Of a stretch of DNA of 64,000 nt, positions 17,925-26,330 are shown in pieces (position 1 is the first letter of the stretch; every line of letters begins with the position of its first letter). The stretch comes from Curtobacterium pusillum (GTDB taxonomy: Bacteria > Actinomycetota > Actinomycetes > Actinomycetales > Microbacteriaceae). Below the pieces are notes generated by a model. The model saw only the letters and a program-made list of their open reading frames with translations. It did not search any database and was not told the DNA's origin. Where the stretch lies: contig CP018783.1 in NCBI GenBank assembly GCA_002025645.1, positions 1,302,001-1,366,000 on the forward strand. Reading direction: 5' to 3'. The position numbers and the translations under genes are program-made.

Positions 17925-19667
17925 ATGTCGAAGAAGACGCAGCCCCGGAACACGGTGAACGCGCTCACGGAGCGCCCGAACGCACAGGTCCTCGTCGTCG
18001 GTGGCGGCATCAACGGCATCGCCACCTTCCGCGACCTCGCCCTGCAGGGGGTCGACGTCGCCCTCGTCGAGCGCGGCGACTACGCGTCCGGCGCCTCGGC
18101 CGCGTCGAGCCACATGATCCACGGCGGCATCCGCTACCTGGAGAACGGCGAGTTCCGCCTGGTGCGCGAGAGCGTGCAGGAGCGCAACGGCCTCATCCGC
18201 ATCGCCCCGCACTACGTCAAGCCGCTGCAGACGACGATGCCGATCTTCTCGACCTTCTCGGGCATCATGAACGCCCCGCTGCGCATGCTGACGCACAAGC
18301 AGCGCTCCACGAAGGAGCGCGGCGCGATGCTCATCAAGATCGGCATGACGATCTACGACTCCTTCTCGCGTGACGGCGGTTCCGTCCCGAAGCACGTCTT
18401 CCGCACGAAGAAGGCCGCGCTCGAGGACATGCCGGCCCTCAACAAGGACCTGAAGTACACGGGCACCTACTACGACGCCTCCGTGCACGAGCCGGAGCGT
18501 CTCGCGCTCGACGTGCTCAAGGACGGCCTCGCCGCAGGGACGGGCACCGGCTCCGCAGCGACCGCCCGCGCGACCAACTACGTCGAGGCAGCCGGCACCC
18601 GTGACGGCGGTGTGCTGCTCCGCGACCGCGAGACCGGTGCCGAGTTCGTGTTCACGGCCGACGTCGTCATCAACGCCTCCGGCCCGTGGACCGACCTGAC
18701 GAACGGCGCGTTCGGCGGCGAGACGAAGTTCATGGGCGGCACGAAGGGCTCCCACATCGTCGTGCACAACGACGAGCTGCTCGAGGCGACGAAGGGCCGC
18801 GAGCTCTTCTTCGAGAACGACGACGGCCGCATCGTGCTCATCTACCCGCTCAAGGGCCGGGTGCTCATCGGCACGACCGACATCGACGCCGACCCCTCGA
18901 AGCCGGTCACCACGACCGACGAGGAGATCGACTACTTCTTCGGGCTCGTGAAGCACGTGTTCCCGCAGATCGACGTCACCCGCGACCACATCGTCTACAG
19001 CTACTCCGGCATCCGCCCGCTCCCCCGTCACGAGGACACCGCCCCCGGCTTCGTCTCGCGTGACTACCGGATCGTGGACACCCCGATCGCGGGGCTGCCG
19101 GGGTCGACCGTGCTGTCGCTCGTCGGTGGCAAGTGGACGACGTTCCGCGCCCTCGCCGCGCACCTGTCGACCGAGGCCACCACGAAGCTCGGCGTCACCC
19201 GCTCGGTCGACACGACGGGCATGCCGATCGGTGGCGGCAAGGACTTCCCCACCACGGACGCCCAGCGTGCCCTGTGGATCAAGTCGCACCGCGACGGGCT
19301 CGACGCCTCGGTCGTCGAGGGACTCCTCGAGCGCTACGGCACCCGTGCCGCCGAGGTGGTCGACGTCCTGGTCGACGGCCCCGTCGAGCCGCTCGAGTCC
19401 GACCCCGCGCTCACCCGCGCCGAGGTCGCGTACTTCGCCGAGCACGAGCAGGCCGTGCACCTGGTCGACGTCGTGCTGCGTCGCACGAACCTCGCGTTCG
19501 TCGGTGGCGTCACGATCGACCTGCTCGACGAGCTGGCCGACGTGCTCGCGGGAGCGCTGGGGTGGACGCCCGAGGAGCGCGCCGACGAGGTCCAGCGCAC
19601 GCTCGACGTCCTGCGCGAGGCGCACGGCGTGATCGTGCCGCTGACGTCCGCGTCGCAGCTCGCGTAG
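17925..19667 (+). CDS. glpD: Glycerol-3-phosphate dehydrogenase, FAD-dependent
   Basis: 580 residues. The dinucleotide-binding motif VLVVGGGINGIATFRDLALQG is at 23-43, followed by ERGDYASGASAASSHMIHGGIRYLENGEF, the mid-domain IYPLKGRVLIGTTDID, and a C-terminal cap domain from about 440. GlpD oxidises sn-glycerol 3-phosphate to dihydroxyacetone phosphate at the membrane and passes electrons to quinone. No glpK or glpF is adjacent. An AAGGAAG ribosome site precedes the ATG. Control by the divergent SorC protein is inferred from the paired palindromes. Confidence 0.96.
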   Translation: MSKKTQPRNTVNALTERPNAQVLVVGGGINGIATFRDLALQGVDVALVERGDYASGASAASSHMIHGGIRYLENGEFRLVRESVQERNGLIRIAPHYVKPLQTTMPIFSTFSGIMNAPLRMLTHKQRSTKERGAMLIKIGMTIYDSFSRDGGSVPKHVFRTKKAALEDMPALNKDLKYTGTYYDASVHEPERLALDVLKDGLAAGTGTGSAATARATNYVEAAGTRDGGVLLRDRETGAEFVFTADVVINASGPWTDLTNGAFGGETKFMGGTKGSHIVVHNDELLEATKGRELFFENDDGRIVLIYPLKGRVLIGTTDIDADPSKPVTTTDEEIDYFFGLVKHVFPQIDVTRDHIVYSYSGIRPLPRHEDTAPGFVSRDYRIVDTPIAGLPGSTVLSLVGGKWTTFRALAAHLSTEATTKLGVTRSVDTTGMPIGGGKDFPTTDAQRALWIKSHRDGLDASVVEGLLERYGTRAAEVVDVLVDGPVEPLESDPALTRAEVAYFAEHEQAVHLVDVVLRRTNLAFVGGVTIDLLDELADVLAGALGWTPEERADEVQRTLDVLREAHGVIVPLTSASQLA

Positions 19668-19670
19668 CGC

Positions 19671-19707
19671 AGGCGGCGTCTCGTCTCGCTGAGACGAGAC
19701 GCCGCCT
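19671..19707. terminator. glpD terminator hairpin (17-bp perfect stem)
   Basis: AGGCGGCGTCTCGTCTC, loop GCT, then the exact complement. It starts 3 bp after the glpD stop codon. A partial second copy of the arm (CGAGACGCCGTCTCG) follows at once. Confidence 0.8.
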
Positions 19708-19759
19708 CGTTCGCGAGACGCCGTCTCGCCGCGGTGCGAGGGTGCACGTCCTGCACGAG

Positions 19760-19805
19760 ACGGACTGGAGGCGCGGTGCCAGCTGGCACCGCGCCTCCAG
19801 TCCGT
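19760..19805. repeat. Family-B perfect 46-bp palindrome
   Basis: Two 23-bp arms without spacer; the left arm reads ACGGACTGGAGGCGCGGTGC then CAG. It lies between the convergent glpD and histidine-phosphatase genes, behind the glpD hairpin, and may end the leftward transcript. It is the best-preserved member of the CTGGAGGCGCG family in this window. Confidence 0.8.
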
Positions 19806-19831
19806 TGCGTGGTCGCGTTCGCGACCGCGCG

Positions 19832-20488
19832 TCAGAAACGCTCGCCGGTCGGGTCCTGCGCCGTCCGGTCGATGAGCTGCTCGCCGCCGACAGGCTCGCC
19901 CTCCCAGTCGACCAGGCGCCAGCCGTCGTCGAACGACCCCTCGAGCTCGACGATCCCGGTGTTCTCCAGGTGCCGCTGCGTCCCGAAGTGGTCCGGAGTG
20001 TTGTCCGCCGCCGCGCTCGCCCAGGTGCGGATGGCGGCACCGTGGCTGAACGCTGCCGCGACGTCGACCCCGGTCTCGAGGATCTGCCGGACGGCGTCGT
20101 CGTAGCGGGCGAAGAACTCGTCGCCGCTCTCGGCTCCGGGCATGCGCGTGCTGCGGCCCCCCGCCGACCACCCGTGCACCGTCGAGATGTACATCTGCAC
20201 GGACACCTTGTCGCGCTTGCCCTGGGTGTCGCCGGCCTCGATCTCGCGGAGACCCGGCAGCACGACCGGCTCGAGGCCGAGCGACGCGGCGAGGGGTGCC
20301 GCGGTGATCTGCGTCCGGACCATCGTCGAGACGAACAGCCGCTCGATCCCCCGGTCGGCGAGGGCGGCGGGGAGGGCGTCCGCCTGCTGCTGCCCGAGTT
20401 CGGTCAGACCCGGCCCGGGGACCTCGGCGTCGAGGACGCCGTTCACGTTCGCGGGGGTCTGGCCGTGGCGGATGAGCAGCAGTCGCAT
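19832..20488 (-). CDS. Histidine phosphatase (phosphoglycerate-mutase fold)
   Basis: 218 residues. The phosphohistidine motif LLIRHGQT puts the catalytic histidine at residue 8, with a second conserved histidine in AAFSHGAAIRTW. Branch-2 mutase signatures are absent, so this is a general phosphatase rather than a glycolytic mutase; the substrate is unknown. The ATG is 28 bp after the stop of the zinc-free L36 gene on the same strand, so it could be read through from the Zur-controlled promoter. Confidence 0.88.
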   Translation of the reverse strand: MRLLLIRHGQTPANVNGVLDAEVPGPGLTELGQQQADALPAALADRGIERLFVSTMVRTQITAAPLAASLGLEPVVLPGLREIEAGDTQGKRDKVSVQMYISTVHGWSAGGRSTRMPGAESGDEFFARYDDAVRQILETGVDVAAAFSHGAAIRTWASAAADNTPDHFGTQRHLENTGIVELEGSFDDGWRLVDWEGEPVGGEQLIDRTAQDPTGERF

Positions 20489-20516
20489 GGAACCACCCTA
20501 CGGAACACCGGTGACG

Positions 20517-20639
20517 TCACCCCTGGCGGGTGTTCCAGCGAGGGTTCTTCTTGTTGATGACGTACACACGGCCGCGACGACGGACCACCTGCGAGCCGGG
20601 GATCTTCTTGAGTGCCTTCAGCGAGTTGCGGACCTTCAC
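20517..20639 (-). CDS. rpmJ2: Ribosomal protein bL36, zinc-free (C-minus) paralogue
   Basis: 40 residues from a GTG start with a GGAGG box. Text such as [20 protein letters not shown] and [12 protein letters not shown] identifies bL36. It contains no cysteine or histidine, so the CCCH zinc site of the housekeeping form is missing. Such C-minus paralogues replace zinc-binding ribosomal proteins under zinc starvation and are under Zur repression in other actinobacteria. A Zur-like 15-mer lies 29 bp upstream (20668-20682), matching that picture. Confidence 0.93.
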   Translation of the reverse strand: MKVRNSLKALKKIPGSQVVRRRGRVYVINKKNPRWNTRQG

Positions 20640-20667
20640 GGAGCCTCCTTCGACGGCGTTCCCTTGT

Positions 20668-20682
20668 TGAGAACGATGATCA
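20668..20682. promoter_or_regulatory. Zur-type operator shared by rpmJ2 and a COG0523-like gene
   Basis: TGAGAACGATGATCA, a TGA-N9-TCA dyad close to the actinobacterial Zur box pattern (TGAAAATGATTTTCA-like). It lies in the 58-bp gap between two divergent genes whose families are both typical Zur targets. The hexamer TACATT (20685-20690), a likely -10 for the rightward gene, starts 2 bp after it, so binding would block both promoters. Confidence 0.75.
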
Positions 20683-20697
20683 TGTACATTAGCCGAC

Positions 20698-21720
20698 ATG
20701 CGTCCCGCCGCCATCACCCTCGTCTCCGCCCTGCACGACGTCGACGCCGACCGGGTGGCCGCCCGGATCTCCGTCGGCCACCGGATGCACGCGCGTGGCA
20801 GCGCGTTCGCCGCGGCACGCGCGATCGCCGAGCGGGCCGACCAGCTCGACCGCGTCTGCGGGCCCGACGCCGACCACGGGCTGGTCGTCACCCTGCCACC
20901 CGGGGCCGACTCCCGCGCGGTCGGGATGATGCTCGCGAACGCCGCACGGTCCGAGACCGGGGACGACCGGATCCTGCGGCACGTCGTGAGCGTCCTGCGC
21001 GCCGACGACGTCGCACGACTGCTGTGGTCCGACGTCGACGACGCCTTCGTCGCAGCCGACCGTGTGGCGTCGCTCGTCGAGTACGCCACCGTCATCGCCC
21101 TCGACCGCGTCGGCCCCGTCCCGGTCGACCGCCGCCGGGCCCTGCTCGCGCTGCTGCACCGGCTCGCGCCACAGGCCGTCGTCGTGGCGGTGTCGTCGAT
21201 CCGGAGCGCCGCGGACCTACCGGCGGCGAACGGCGGGGCGGCGAGGGTCCTCGCGGCCGGTGCCGGGTGGATGCGGGCGCTCTCCGGCTCGGCGGGACGG
21301 GACCCGCGGGACGGCCTGGTCGCGCTGCGGTACCGGGAGCCACTGCCGTTCCACCCCGCACGGCTCGCCACGGTGATCGAGCACGACCTCGCCGCCGGGG
21401 CCAACGGGCGGGTGCTGCGGTCGAAGGGGTTCTTCCGACTGGCCTCACGACCGGACCACGTCGGAGCCTGGTCGAGCCTCGGCGCGATGCTGGCGCTGGA
21501 CCCCACCGCGAACCCGTCGTGGGACGAGGACGCACCGATCGGCCAGGCGCTGTGGTTCGTCGGCGAGGGGCTCGACGTGCACGCGATCGAACGGGCGCTC
21601 GACGGTGCGCTGCTCACGGCGCCGGAACTGCTCGCCGGGCCGGAGCTCTGGCGGTCGTGGGCGGATCCGTTCCCGGTGTGGCCGGCGCTCGACCCGTCCG
21701 GGGAGCACCGGCCCGAGTGA
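20698..21720 (+). CDS. COG0523/CobW-like protein lacking a P-loop
   Basis: 340 residues. The C-terminal CobW_C domain (about 215-330) is clear: [28 protein letters not shown] and [14 protein letters not shown]. The N-terminal half aligns by pattern with COG0523 metallochaperone GTPases ([12 protein letters not shown] at the start, [10 protein letters not shown] later), but the Walker A GxxGxGKT is replaced by [10 protein letters not shown] and no CxCC zinc motif is present. It therefore probably does not bind GTP in the usual way. It is divergent from zinc-free L36 across a Zur-like box. TACATT ends 7 bp before the ATG and no ribosome site is present, so the mRNA is probably leaderless. Confidence 0.85.
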   Translation: MRPAAITLVSALHDVDADRVAARISVGHRMHARGSAFAAARAIAERADQLDRVCGPDADHGLVVTLPPGADSRAVGMMLANAARSETGDDRILRHVVSVLRADDVARLLWSDVDDAFVAADRVASLVEYATVIALDRVGPVPVDRRRALLALLHRLAPQAVVVAVSSIRSAADLPAANGGAARVLAAGAGWMRALSGSAGRDPRDGLVALRYREPLPFHPARLATVIEHDLAAGANGRVLRSKGFFRLASRPDHVGAWSSLGAMLALDPTANPSWDEDAPIGQALWFVGEGLDVHAIERALDGALLTAPELLAGPELWRSWADPFPVWPALDPSGEHRPE

Positions 21721-21858
21721 CGGGCGGGCGGGCGGTCGGGTGGGTGCCGGGCGCGCGCGGGCGGCGGGCCACGGCAGGTCGCACCGGGAGATCGACATCG
21801 CGCCAGTCGATCGACGCGTGTCGTGTCGCTCCATGCAGGCGACTCGGATACCTGCGCA

Positions 21859-21904
21859 TGAAACGACACTGCGCGCGTCGATCGACGCGCGCAGTGTCGT
21901 TTCA
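21859..21904. terminator. Perfect 46-bp palindrome between convergent genes
   Basis: Arms of 23 bp, left arm TGAAACGACACTGCGCGCGT then CGA, with no spacer. It lies between the COG0523-like gene (stop 21720) and the leftward MFS gene (stop 21947). A decayed partial copy, GTCGATCGACGCGTGTCGTG, lies just before it near 21808. Nothing else is seen in this 226-bp gap. Confidence 0.8.
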
Positions 21905-21946
21905 CGGACGCGGGCGGGCGGCCACCCCGCTCCGACGGGCGGCCGG

Positions 21947-23479
21947 TCAGCGCGCCGCGGCCAACTCCTCGTCACGCGCAGCCTCACGCGCTCGGCGCGC
22001 AGCGTCCTCGGCCGCGAACGGCAGATCGCCCAGGTCGAGGTTCGGGTTCGTGTCCTGCGTCAGCACGAGTTCGCGGGCCTCGTCCTCCGTCTCGACCGCC
22101 GGCATCGAACCGGGCAGCGGGCGACGCGAGGACTCCTTCATGCAGAACACCCCGACGGCCCCGACGACGCTCATGGCCATCAGGAAGTACGCGGGCGCGA
22201 GCTCGTCACCCGTCGCCGTGAGCAGGGCCTGCACGATGAGGGGTGTCGTCCCACCGAACACGGCGATGGCGATGTTGTACGCGAAGCCCATGCCCCCGTA
22301 CCGCGTCGAGGTGGGGAAGAGGGCCGGCAGGGACGCCGCCTGGTTCGACACCCACAACGCCGTCATGAGCGCGAGGAGCCCGAGCCCGGCGAGCGTCGAC
22401 CACTGCGCACCGTGGCCGATGAGCAGGAACGCGGGGACGACGAGCACGACCGTGGTCGCCGCGCCGATCCACATCACGACGCGGCGGCCGAGCTTGTCGG
22501 ACAGCTTGCCGGTGAGGGGCAGCATGACCGCGAGCAGCACGAGCACGGGGATCGTCAACAGCGTGCCGTCGAGCGCGGAGTAGCCGAGCGAGTCGGTGAG
22601 GTACGTCGGCATGTACGACGTCAGCGCGTACCCGACGGTGTTCGACGCGGCGACGAGCATCACGGCGATGACGATCGGGCGCCAGTGGTCGCGGACCATG
22701 ACGAACACGTTCGCGGGCCGCTCGCCCGCGAAGGACGCCCGGGTCTCGCTCGCGGCCTCCTGTGCCGCCTGCGTCGCCTGGAACACCGGGGACTCCTCGA
22801 TGCGCAGGCGGAAGTAGATCGCCACGACACCGATCACACCGGCGGCCAGGAACGGGAAGCGCCAGCCGTAGGCGGTCATCGCCTCGTCGCCGAGGGTGAG
22901 CTGCAGCACCGAGACGACGGTCGCACCGAGCGCGAAGCCCAGGTAGCTGCCGAAGTCGAGGATGCTCGCGAAGAACCCGCGGCGGCGATCCGGGGCGTAC
23001 TCCGTGACGAACGTGGTGGCACCGGCGTACTCACCGCCGGTCGAGAAGCCCTGCGCGAGCTTCAGCACGACGAGGACGATCGGCGCGAACACCCCGATCG
23101 TGGCGTACGCGGGCAGCGCGCCGATGAGGAACGTCGACGCCGCCATCATGATCAGCGTCGTCGCGAGGACCTTCTGCCGGCCGATGCGGTCGCCGAGCCG
23201 ACCGAACACGATGCCGCCGAGCGGACGCGCGATGTAGGTCGCCGCGAAGACACCGAGGCTGAACAGGATCTGGACGGAGGGTTCGGCGGTGGGGAGGAAG
23301 ACCTTCCCCATCGTGACGGCCAGGTAACCGTACACACCGACGTCGTACCACTCCATGGTGTTGCCGACGACCATGCCACTGACGGCTCGGCGCATCATGC
23401 TCTTGTCGACCACGGTGACGTCGCTCACGCGGAGACGTCGCTGCGGCCGGGTCGGGGTATGGCTGGGATCGGAGCCCAT
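21947..23479 (-). CDS. MFS transporter, metabolite:H+ symporter (ProP-like)
   Basis: 510 residues, twelve membrane segments, with the family signature [18 protein letters not shown] at the first helix and [13 protein letters not shown] in loop 2-3. This is the ProP/KgtP/ShiA type of proton symporter; candidate substrates are betaine, proline or organic acids. The C-terminal ~60 residues are charged and cytoplasmic. The ATG at 23479 follows GAGGAGAAA; an upstream start at 23665 is not supported. No neighbour hints at the substrate. Confidence 0.88.
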   Translation of the reverse strand: MGSDPSHTPTRPQRRLRVSDVTVVDKSMMRRAVSGMVVGNTMEWYDVGVYGYLAVTMGKVFLPTAEPSVQILFSLGVFAATYIARPLGGIVFGRLGDRIGRQKVLATTLIMMAASTFLIGALPAYATIGVFAPIVLVVLKLAQGFSTGGEYAGATTFVTEYAPDRRRGFFASILDFGSYLGFALGATVVSVLQLTLGDEAMTAYGWRFPFLAAGVIGVVAIYFRLRIEESPVFQATQAAQEAASETRASFAGERPANVFVMVRDHWRPIVIAVMLVAASNTVGYALTSYMPTYLTDSLGYSALDGTLLTIPVLVLLAVMLPLTGKLSDKLGRRVVMWIGAATTVVLVVPAFLLIGHGAQWSTLAGLGLLALMTALWVSNQAASLPALFPTSTRYGGMGFAYNIAIAVFGGTTPLIVQALLTATGDELAPAYFLMAMSVVGAVGVFCMKESSRRPLPGSMPAVETEDEARELVLTQDTNPNLDLGDLPFAAEDAARRAREAARDEELAAAR

Positions 23480-23671
23480 GCGTTTCTCCTCGAGGGGATC
23501 AGCGGGCCGACGGGTACCGGCCCGGGAACAGCGGACGACGTTACCGAGCAACCGAAATGTCATTCGCCGGTGATTCACAGGGAGCGGCGTGTCACCCGAA
23601 CGGGGCACGCGAGGGATGCGCGCGCTCGCGGCGATCGGGAGCCAACCGTAACGAGGCCATAACATCGCGAC

Positions 23672-24196
23672 ATGGCGATCGAACCCGAGACGAAGAACTG
23701 GACGTGGGTCATCGAGTCCGCGTGCCCCGAGTGCGGCTACGACGGCAGCACCGTGACGATCCGCGACGTCCCGGGGATCATCGACGAGAACACGTCCGGG
23801 TGGCCGGCCGAACTCGCCCGCGACGACGTGCGCGACCGCCCCGACGACCAGACCTGGTCACCGCTCGAGTACGGCGCGCACGTCCGGGACGTCCACCGGA
23901 AGATGGCGGAGCGGCTGGCGCTCATGCTCGCCGAGGACGCCCCCACGTTCCCGAACTGGGACCAGGACACCACTGCTGTGGAGGACGACTACGCCGCACA
24001 GGACCCCGCCGTCGTCGCCCGCGAGCTCGGCGAGGCCGCGCATCGTGCAGCCCGGGCGTTCGACGACGTCCGGGACGACCAGCTCGGCCGCACGGGCCTC
24101 CGCTCCGACGGCAGCGCGTTCACGGTCGCGACGCTCGCGACCTACTACGCGCACGACCCGGTGCACCACCTGTGGGACGTGCGGCGCACGCGGTAG
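23672..24196 (+). CDS. DinB-like putative metal-dependent protein
   Basis: 174 residues. It opens with a short CxxC segment (ACPECGYDG), then YGAHVRDVHRKMAERL and ends YYAHDPVHHLWDVRRTR. The histidines fit the triad of the DinB/maleylpyruvate isomerase (mycothiol-dependent transferase) four-helix fold. The substrate is unknown. TAACAT (23661-23666) ends 5 bp before the ATG with no Shine-Dalgarno sequence, suggesting a leaderless mRNA. It is divergent from the MFS gene. Confidence 0.78.
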   Translation: MAIEPETKNWTWVIESACPECGYDGSTVTIRDVPGIIDENTSGWPAELARDDVRDRPDDQTWSPLEYGAHVRDVHRKMAERLALMLAEDAPTFPNWDQDTTAVEDDYAAQDPAVVARELGEAAHRAARAFDDVRDDQLGRTGLRSDGSAFTVATLATYYAHDPVHHLWDVRRTR

Positions 24197-24208
24197 ACGC
24201 ACCCGCCT

Positions 24209-24253
24209 GACGGCCTGGAGGCGCGTGGCGGCCCCGCCCCGCGCCTCCCGTCC
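24209..24253. repeat. Family-B inverted repeat after the DinB-like gene
   Basis: Arms GACGGCCTGGAGGCGCG and CGCGCCTCCCGTCC, 12 bp after the stop codon. The left arm with its loop start is identical to the copy at 12060 for more than 25 bases. Confidence 0.7.
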
Positions 24254-24291
24254 GCCGTGTGGTCGGCCGATCCGCGCGTGGTGAGCCGAAT

Positions 24292-24330
24292 CGCGCGGAG
24301 GAGGCAGAAAGAACGGACCTCCTACGCGCG
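24292..24330. terminator. Hairpin before the SorC gene end
   Basis: CGCGCGGAGGAGG (24292-24304) pairs with CCTCCTACGCGCG (24318-24330) with one mismatch and is followed by a small GAAAGGCTTTC repeat. It is placed to end the leftward SDR-SorC transcript (stop at 24383). Confidence 0.5.
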
Positions 24331-24382
24331 GAAAGGCTTTCTATCCCAGGCGTAATGGGAAAGAACGCGCACCGGCGAGCGG

Positions 24383-25345
24383 TCAGGCGAGGGCGTCGAG
24401 CAGGGCGCGCGCCGTCGCGGCGTCAGTCACCAGCTCGTTGACCAGCCCTCCGCGCACCGCACCGACGATGCTCGCGACCTTCGCGGCTCCGACCGCCACA
24501 CCGACGGCGTGCGGGACGGACGACAGGACCTCACGCGAGGTCCGCACCATCCGGTCGCTCCCCGGGAACTCGATCGCCGAACCGTCGGCGGCGTAGAAGT
24601 TGAGGCACACGTCACCGGCGGCCTGGTCGAAGACGGCGTCCTCGACGGGGACGCCCCGTGCGAGCGCGTCGCGGGTCGGGGTCGGCGCGCCGATGCCGAG
24701 GATCGCGCCCTTCGCCCGACCCCACAGGCCGATGACGTGCTGGAACGCCGGGTCCTCGTCGAGCGACGAGCGCATCGCGGGTGACGGCAGCGCCTGCGCG
24801 AACAGGAACGCCGGGATCGCACCCGAGTGCTCCGCGGCGGTCCGGGTGATCTCGTTCGTCTGGAACCATGGCATCGGGTCCGCCTGCCCGCCCACGGTCG
24901 GGACGAGCTGCACACCGGCGAGCGGGGGCATGCCCGCGTGCGCGACGTCGTACACGGTGCGACCGGAGGACATCAGGACAGCGTCGCCGGGCACGAGGGA
25001 CATCCCGTCCACCGCTGCGGCCAGCGGTGCGGCCAGGTCGGCGCCGAGCGTGGCGGTGTGCGTCACGGCGGCGAGGTGCACGGCCCGGAGACCGAGCACG
25101 ACCTGCAGGCGTTCGGCGAGCGCGACGGTCTCGTCCTGGAACGGGTCGACGACCTCGATGCGGACGAGGCCGGCCCGGCGCGCCTCGGCCACGAGTCGCG
25201 ACACGGTCGGGCGCGAGACCCCGAGGCGCGAGGCGATCTCGACCTGGGTGGCGTCCTCGAGGTAGTACATCCGCGCGGCCTGGTAGACGGTGTCGAGCGG
25301 GAAGCGGGTCCGGGCACCCTCGGCGGCAGGGATCTCGGCGGACAT
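24383..25345 (-). CDS. SorC-family regulator of the polyol module
   Basis: 320 residues. The helix-turn-helix TQVEIASRLGVSRPTVSRLVAEARRAGL is near residue 33, followed by the SorC sugar-binding domain (GDAVLMSSGRTVYDVAHAG, AILGIGAPTPTRDALARG, GDVCLNFYAADGS, VGAAKVASIVGAVRGGLVNEL). It is cotranscribed behind the SDR (25 bp gap) and divergent, as a unit, from the zinc dehydrogenase operon. The nested dyads around 26237-26280 are its likely operator. A phosphorylated tetrulose or tetritol would be a sensible effector (inference). Confidence 0.9.
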   Translation of the reverse strand: MSAEIPAAEGARTRFPLDTVYQAARMYYLEDATQVEIASRLGVSRPTVSRLVAEARRAGLVRIEVVDPFQDETVALAERLQVVLGLRAVHLAAVTHTATLGADLAAPLAAAVDGMSLVPGDAVLMSSGRTVYDVAHAGMPPLAGVQLVPTVGGQADPMPWFQTNEITRTAAEHSGAIPAFLFAQALPSPAMRSSLDEDPAFQHVIGLWGRAKGAILGIGAPTPTRDALARGVPVEDAVFDQAAGDVCLNFYAADGSAIEFPGSDRMVRTSREVLSSVPHAVGVAVGAAKVASIVGAVRGGLVNELVTDAATARALLDALA

Positions 25346-25370
25346 GGGGCGATCGTAGTCCCGGCGCACG

Positions 25371-26213
25371 TCAGCGGATCGTGAACCCGCCGTCCACGCG
25401 GAGGTCGGCGCCGTTCACCATCGCGCTCCACTCGCCGGCGAGGAAGAGCACCGCGGCGGCGATCTCGTCGGGGGTCGCGAAGCGTCCGGTGGGGATCTCG
25501 TCCTGGTGCCGGATGCCGTTCTCGTTCGCCCAGGCTGCCCGGCCGAGGTCGGTGAGCACCACGGTCGGCGAGACGGTGTTCACGGTGACGCCACGCCCAC
25601 CCCACTCGAGTGCGAGCACACGGGTGAGCCCGACCACGCCGGCCTTCGACGCGCAGTACGCCGCGTGGCCGTCGATGCCGACGTGGGCCGCCTGCGAGGC
25701 GATGTTCACGATGCGCCCGTACCCGGCGGCGAGCATGTGCCGGCCGACGGCCTGCGCGACCCGGTAGGTGCCGGTGAGGTTGACGTCGATGGTCTTCGCC
25801 CAGGTCGCTGCGTCGAGGTCCTCGGCCGGGGCGAGTGCTGCGATGCCGGCGCAGTTCACGAGCACGTCGATCCCGCCGAAGTGTTCGGAGACGGCGGCGA
25901 CCGTGCGGGCGACGGAGGCCTCGTCGGTGACGTCGCAGCCGAAGCCGGCGTGGACGCCGACCCCGGCGTCGGCCACGGCCATGGCGTCGGCCACGGGCAG
26001 GTCGGCTGCCGCACCGGCGGCGCCCTCGGCCCGGACGTCGACGATCGCGACCCGCGCGCCCCGTTCGGCGAGCCCCCGGGCGATGGCGTTCCCGATGCCC
26101 GAGGCGCCCCCGGTGACGATCGCGGTGCGACCGGTGAAGTCGTTCGTCAGGTCCACGCTGCTCGGGCCCGGGCGGAGGGCCGCGGCGAAGTCGGTGGGGG
26201 TGCTGGTGGTCAT
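25371..26213 (-). CDS. SDR-family polyol dehydrogenase, possibly D-threitol dehydrogenase type
   Basis: 280 residues of the classical SDR fold. The cofactor loop TAIVTGGASGIGNAIA is near residue 30 with an aspartate after beta-2 (VAIVDVRAEG), favouring NAD. NCAGIAALAP and the catalytic Ser and YCASK follow, with a C-terminal DLRVDGGFTIR. It shares a divergent promoter region with the zinc dehydrogenase operon. In the mycobacterial tetritol pathways an SDR oxidises D-threitol while a zinc enzyme handles erythritol and L-threitol; the same division is inferred here, and other polyols are possible. Confidence 0.87.
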   Translation of the reverse strand: MTTSTPTDFAAALRPGPSSVDLTNDFTGRTAIVTGGASGIGNAIARGLAERGARVAIVDVRAEGAAGAAADLPVADAMAVADAGVGVHAGFGCDVTDEASVARTVAAVSEHFGGIDVLVNCAGIAALAPAEDLDAATWAKTIDVNLTGTYRVAQAVGRHMLAAGYGRIVNIASQAAHVGIDGHAAYCASKAGVVGLTRVLALEWGGRGVTVNTVSPTVVLTDLGRAAWANENGIRHQDEIPTGRFATPDEIAAAVLFLAGEWSAMVNGADLRVDGGFTIR

Positions 26214-26236
26214 GTGCGCTCCGTTGCGTTATTCAG

Positions 26237-26280
26237 ACGTTCGACCAGACCGTACCAGAAATTGTGTTCTGGACAAACGT
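26237..26280. promoter_or_regulatory. Nested operator dyads in the divergent polyol promoter region
   Basis: The inner dyad is CCAGAA-ATTGTG-TTCTGG (26255-26272). An outer pair of 13-bp arms, ACGTTCGACCAGA (26237-26249) and TCTGGACAAACGT (26268-26280), matches at 11 of 13 positions. Three CCAGA half sites thus sit in 36 bp and overlap the -35 of the rightward operon. The adjacent SorC protein is the obvious binder. Confidence 0.65.
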
Positions 26281-26297
26281 TCCGGAAGGTGTACAGT
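26270..26297 (+). promoter_or_regulatory. Promoter of the polyol operon
   Basis: TGGACA (26270-26275) and TACAGT (26292-26297) with a 16-bp spacer, 33 bp upstream of the dehydrogenase ATG. The -35 lies inside the right arm of the operator dyads. Confidence 0.55.
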
Positions 26298-26330
26298 CAT
26301 CGCCGAAGCCACCCAACGGAGGAACAGCTC

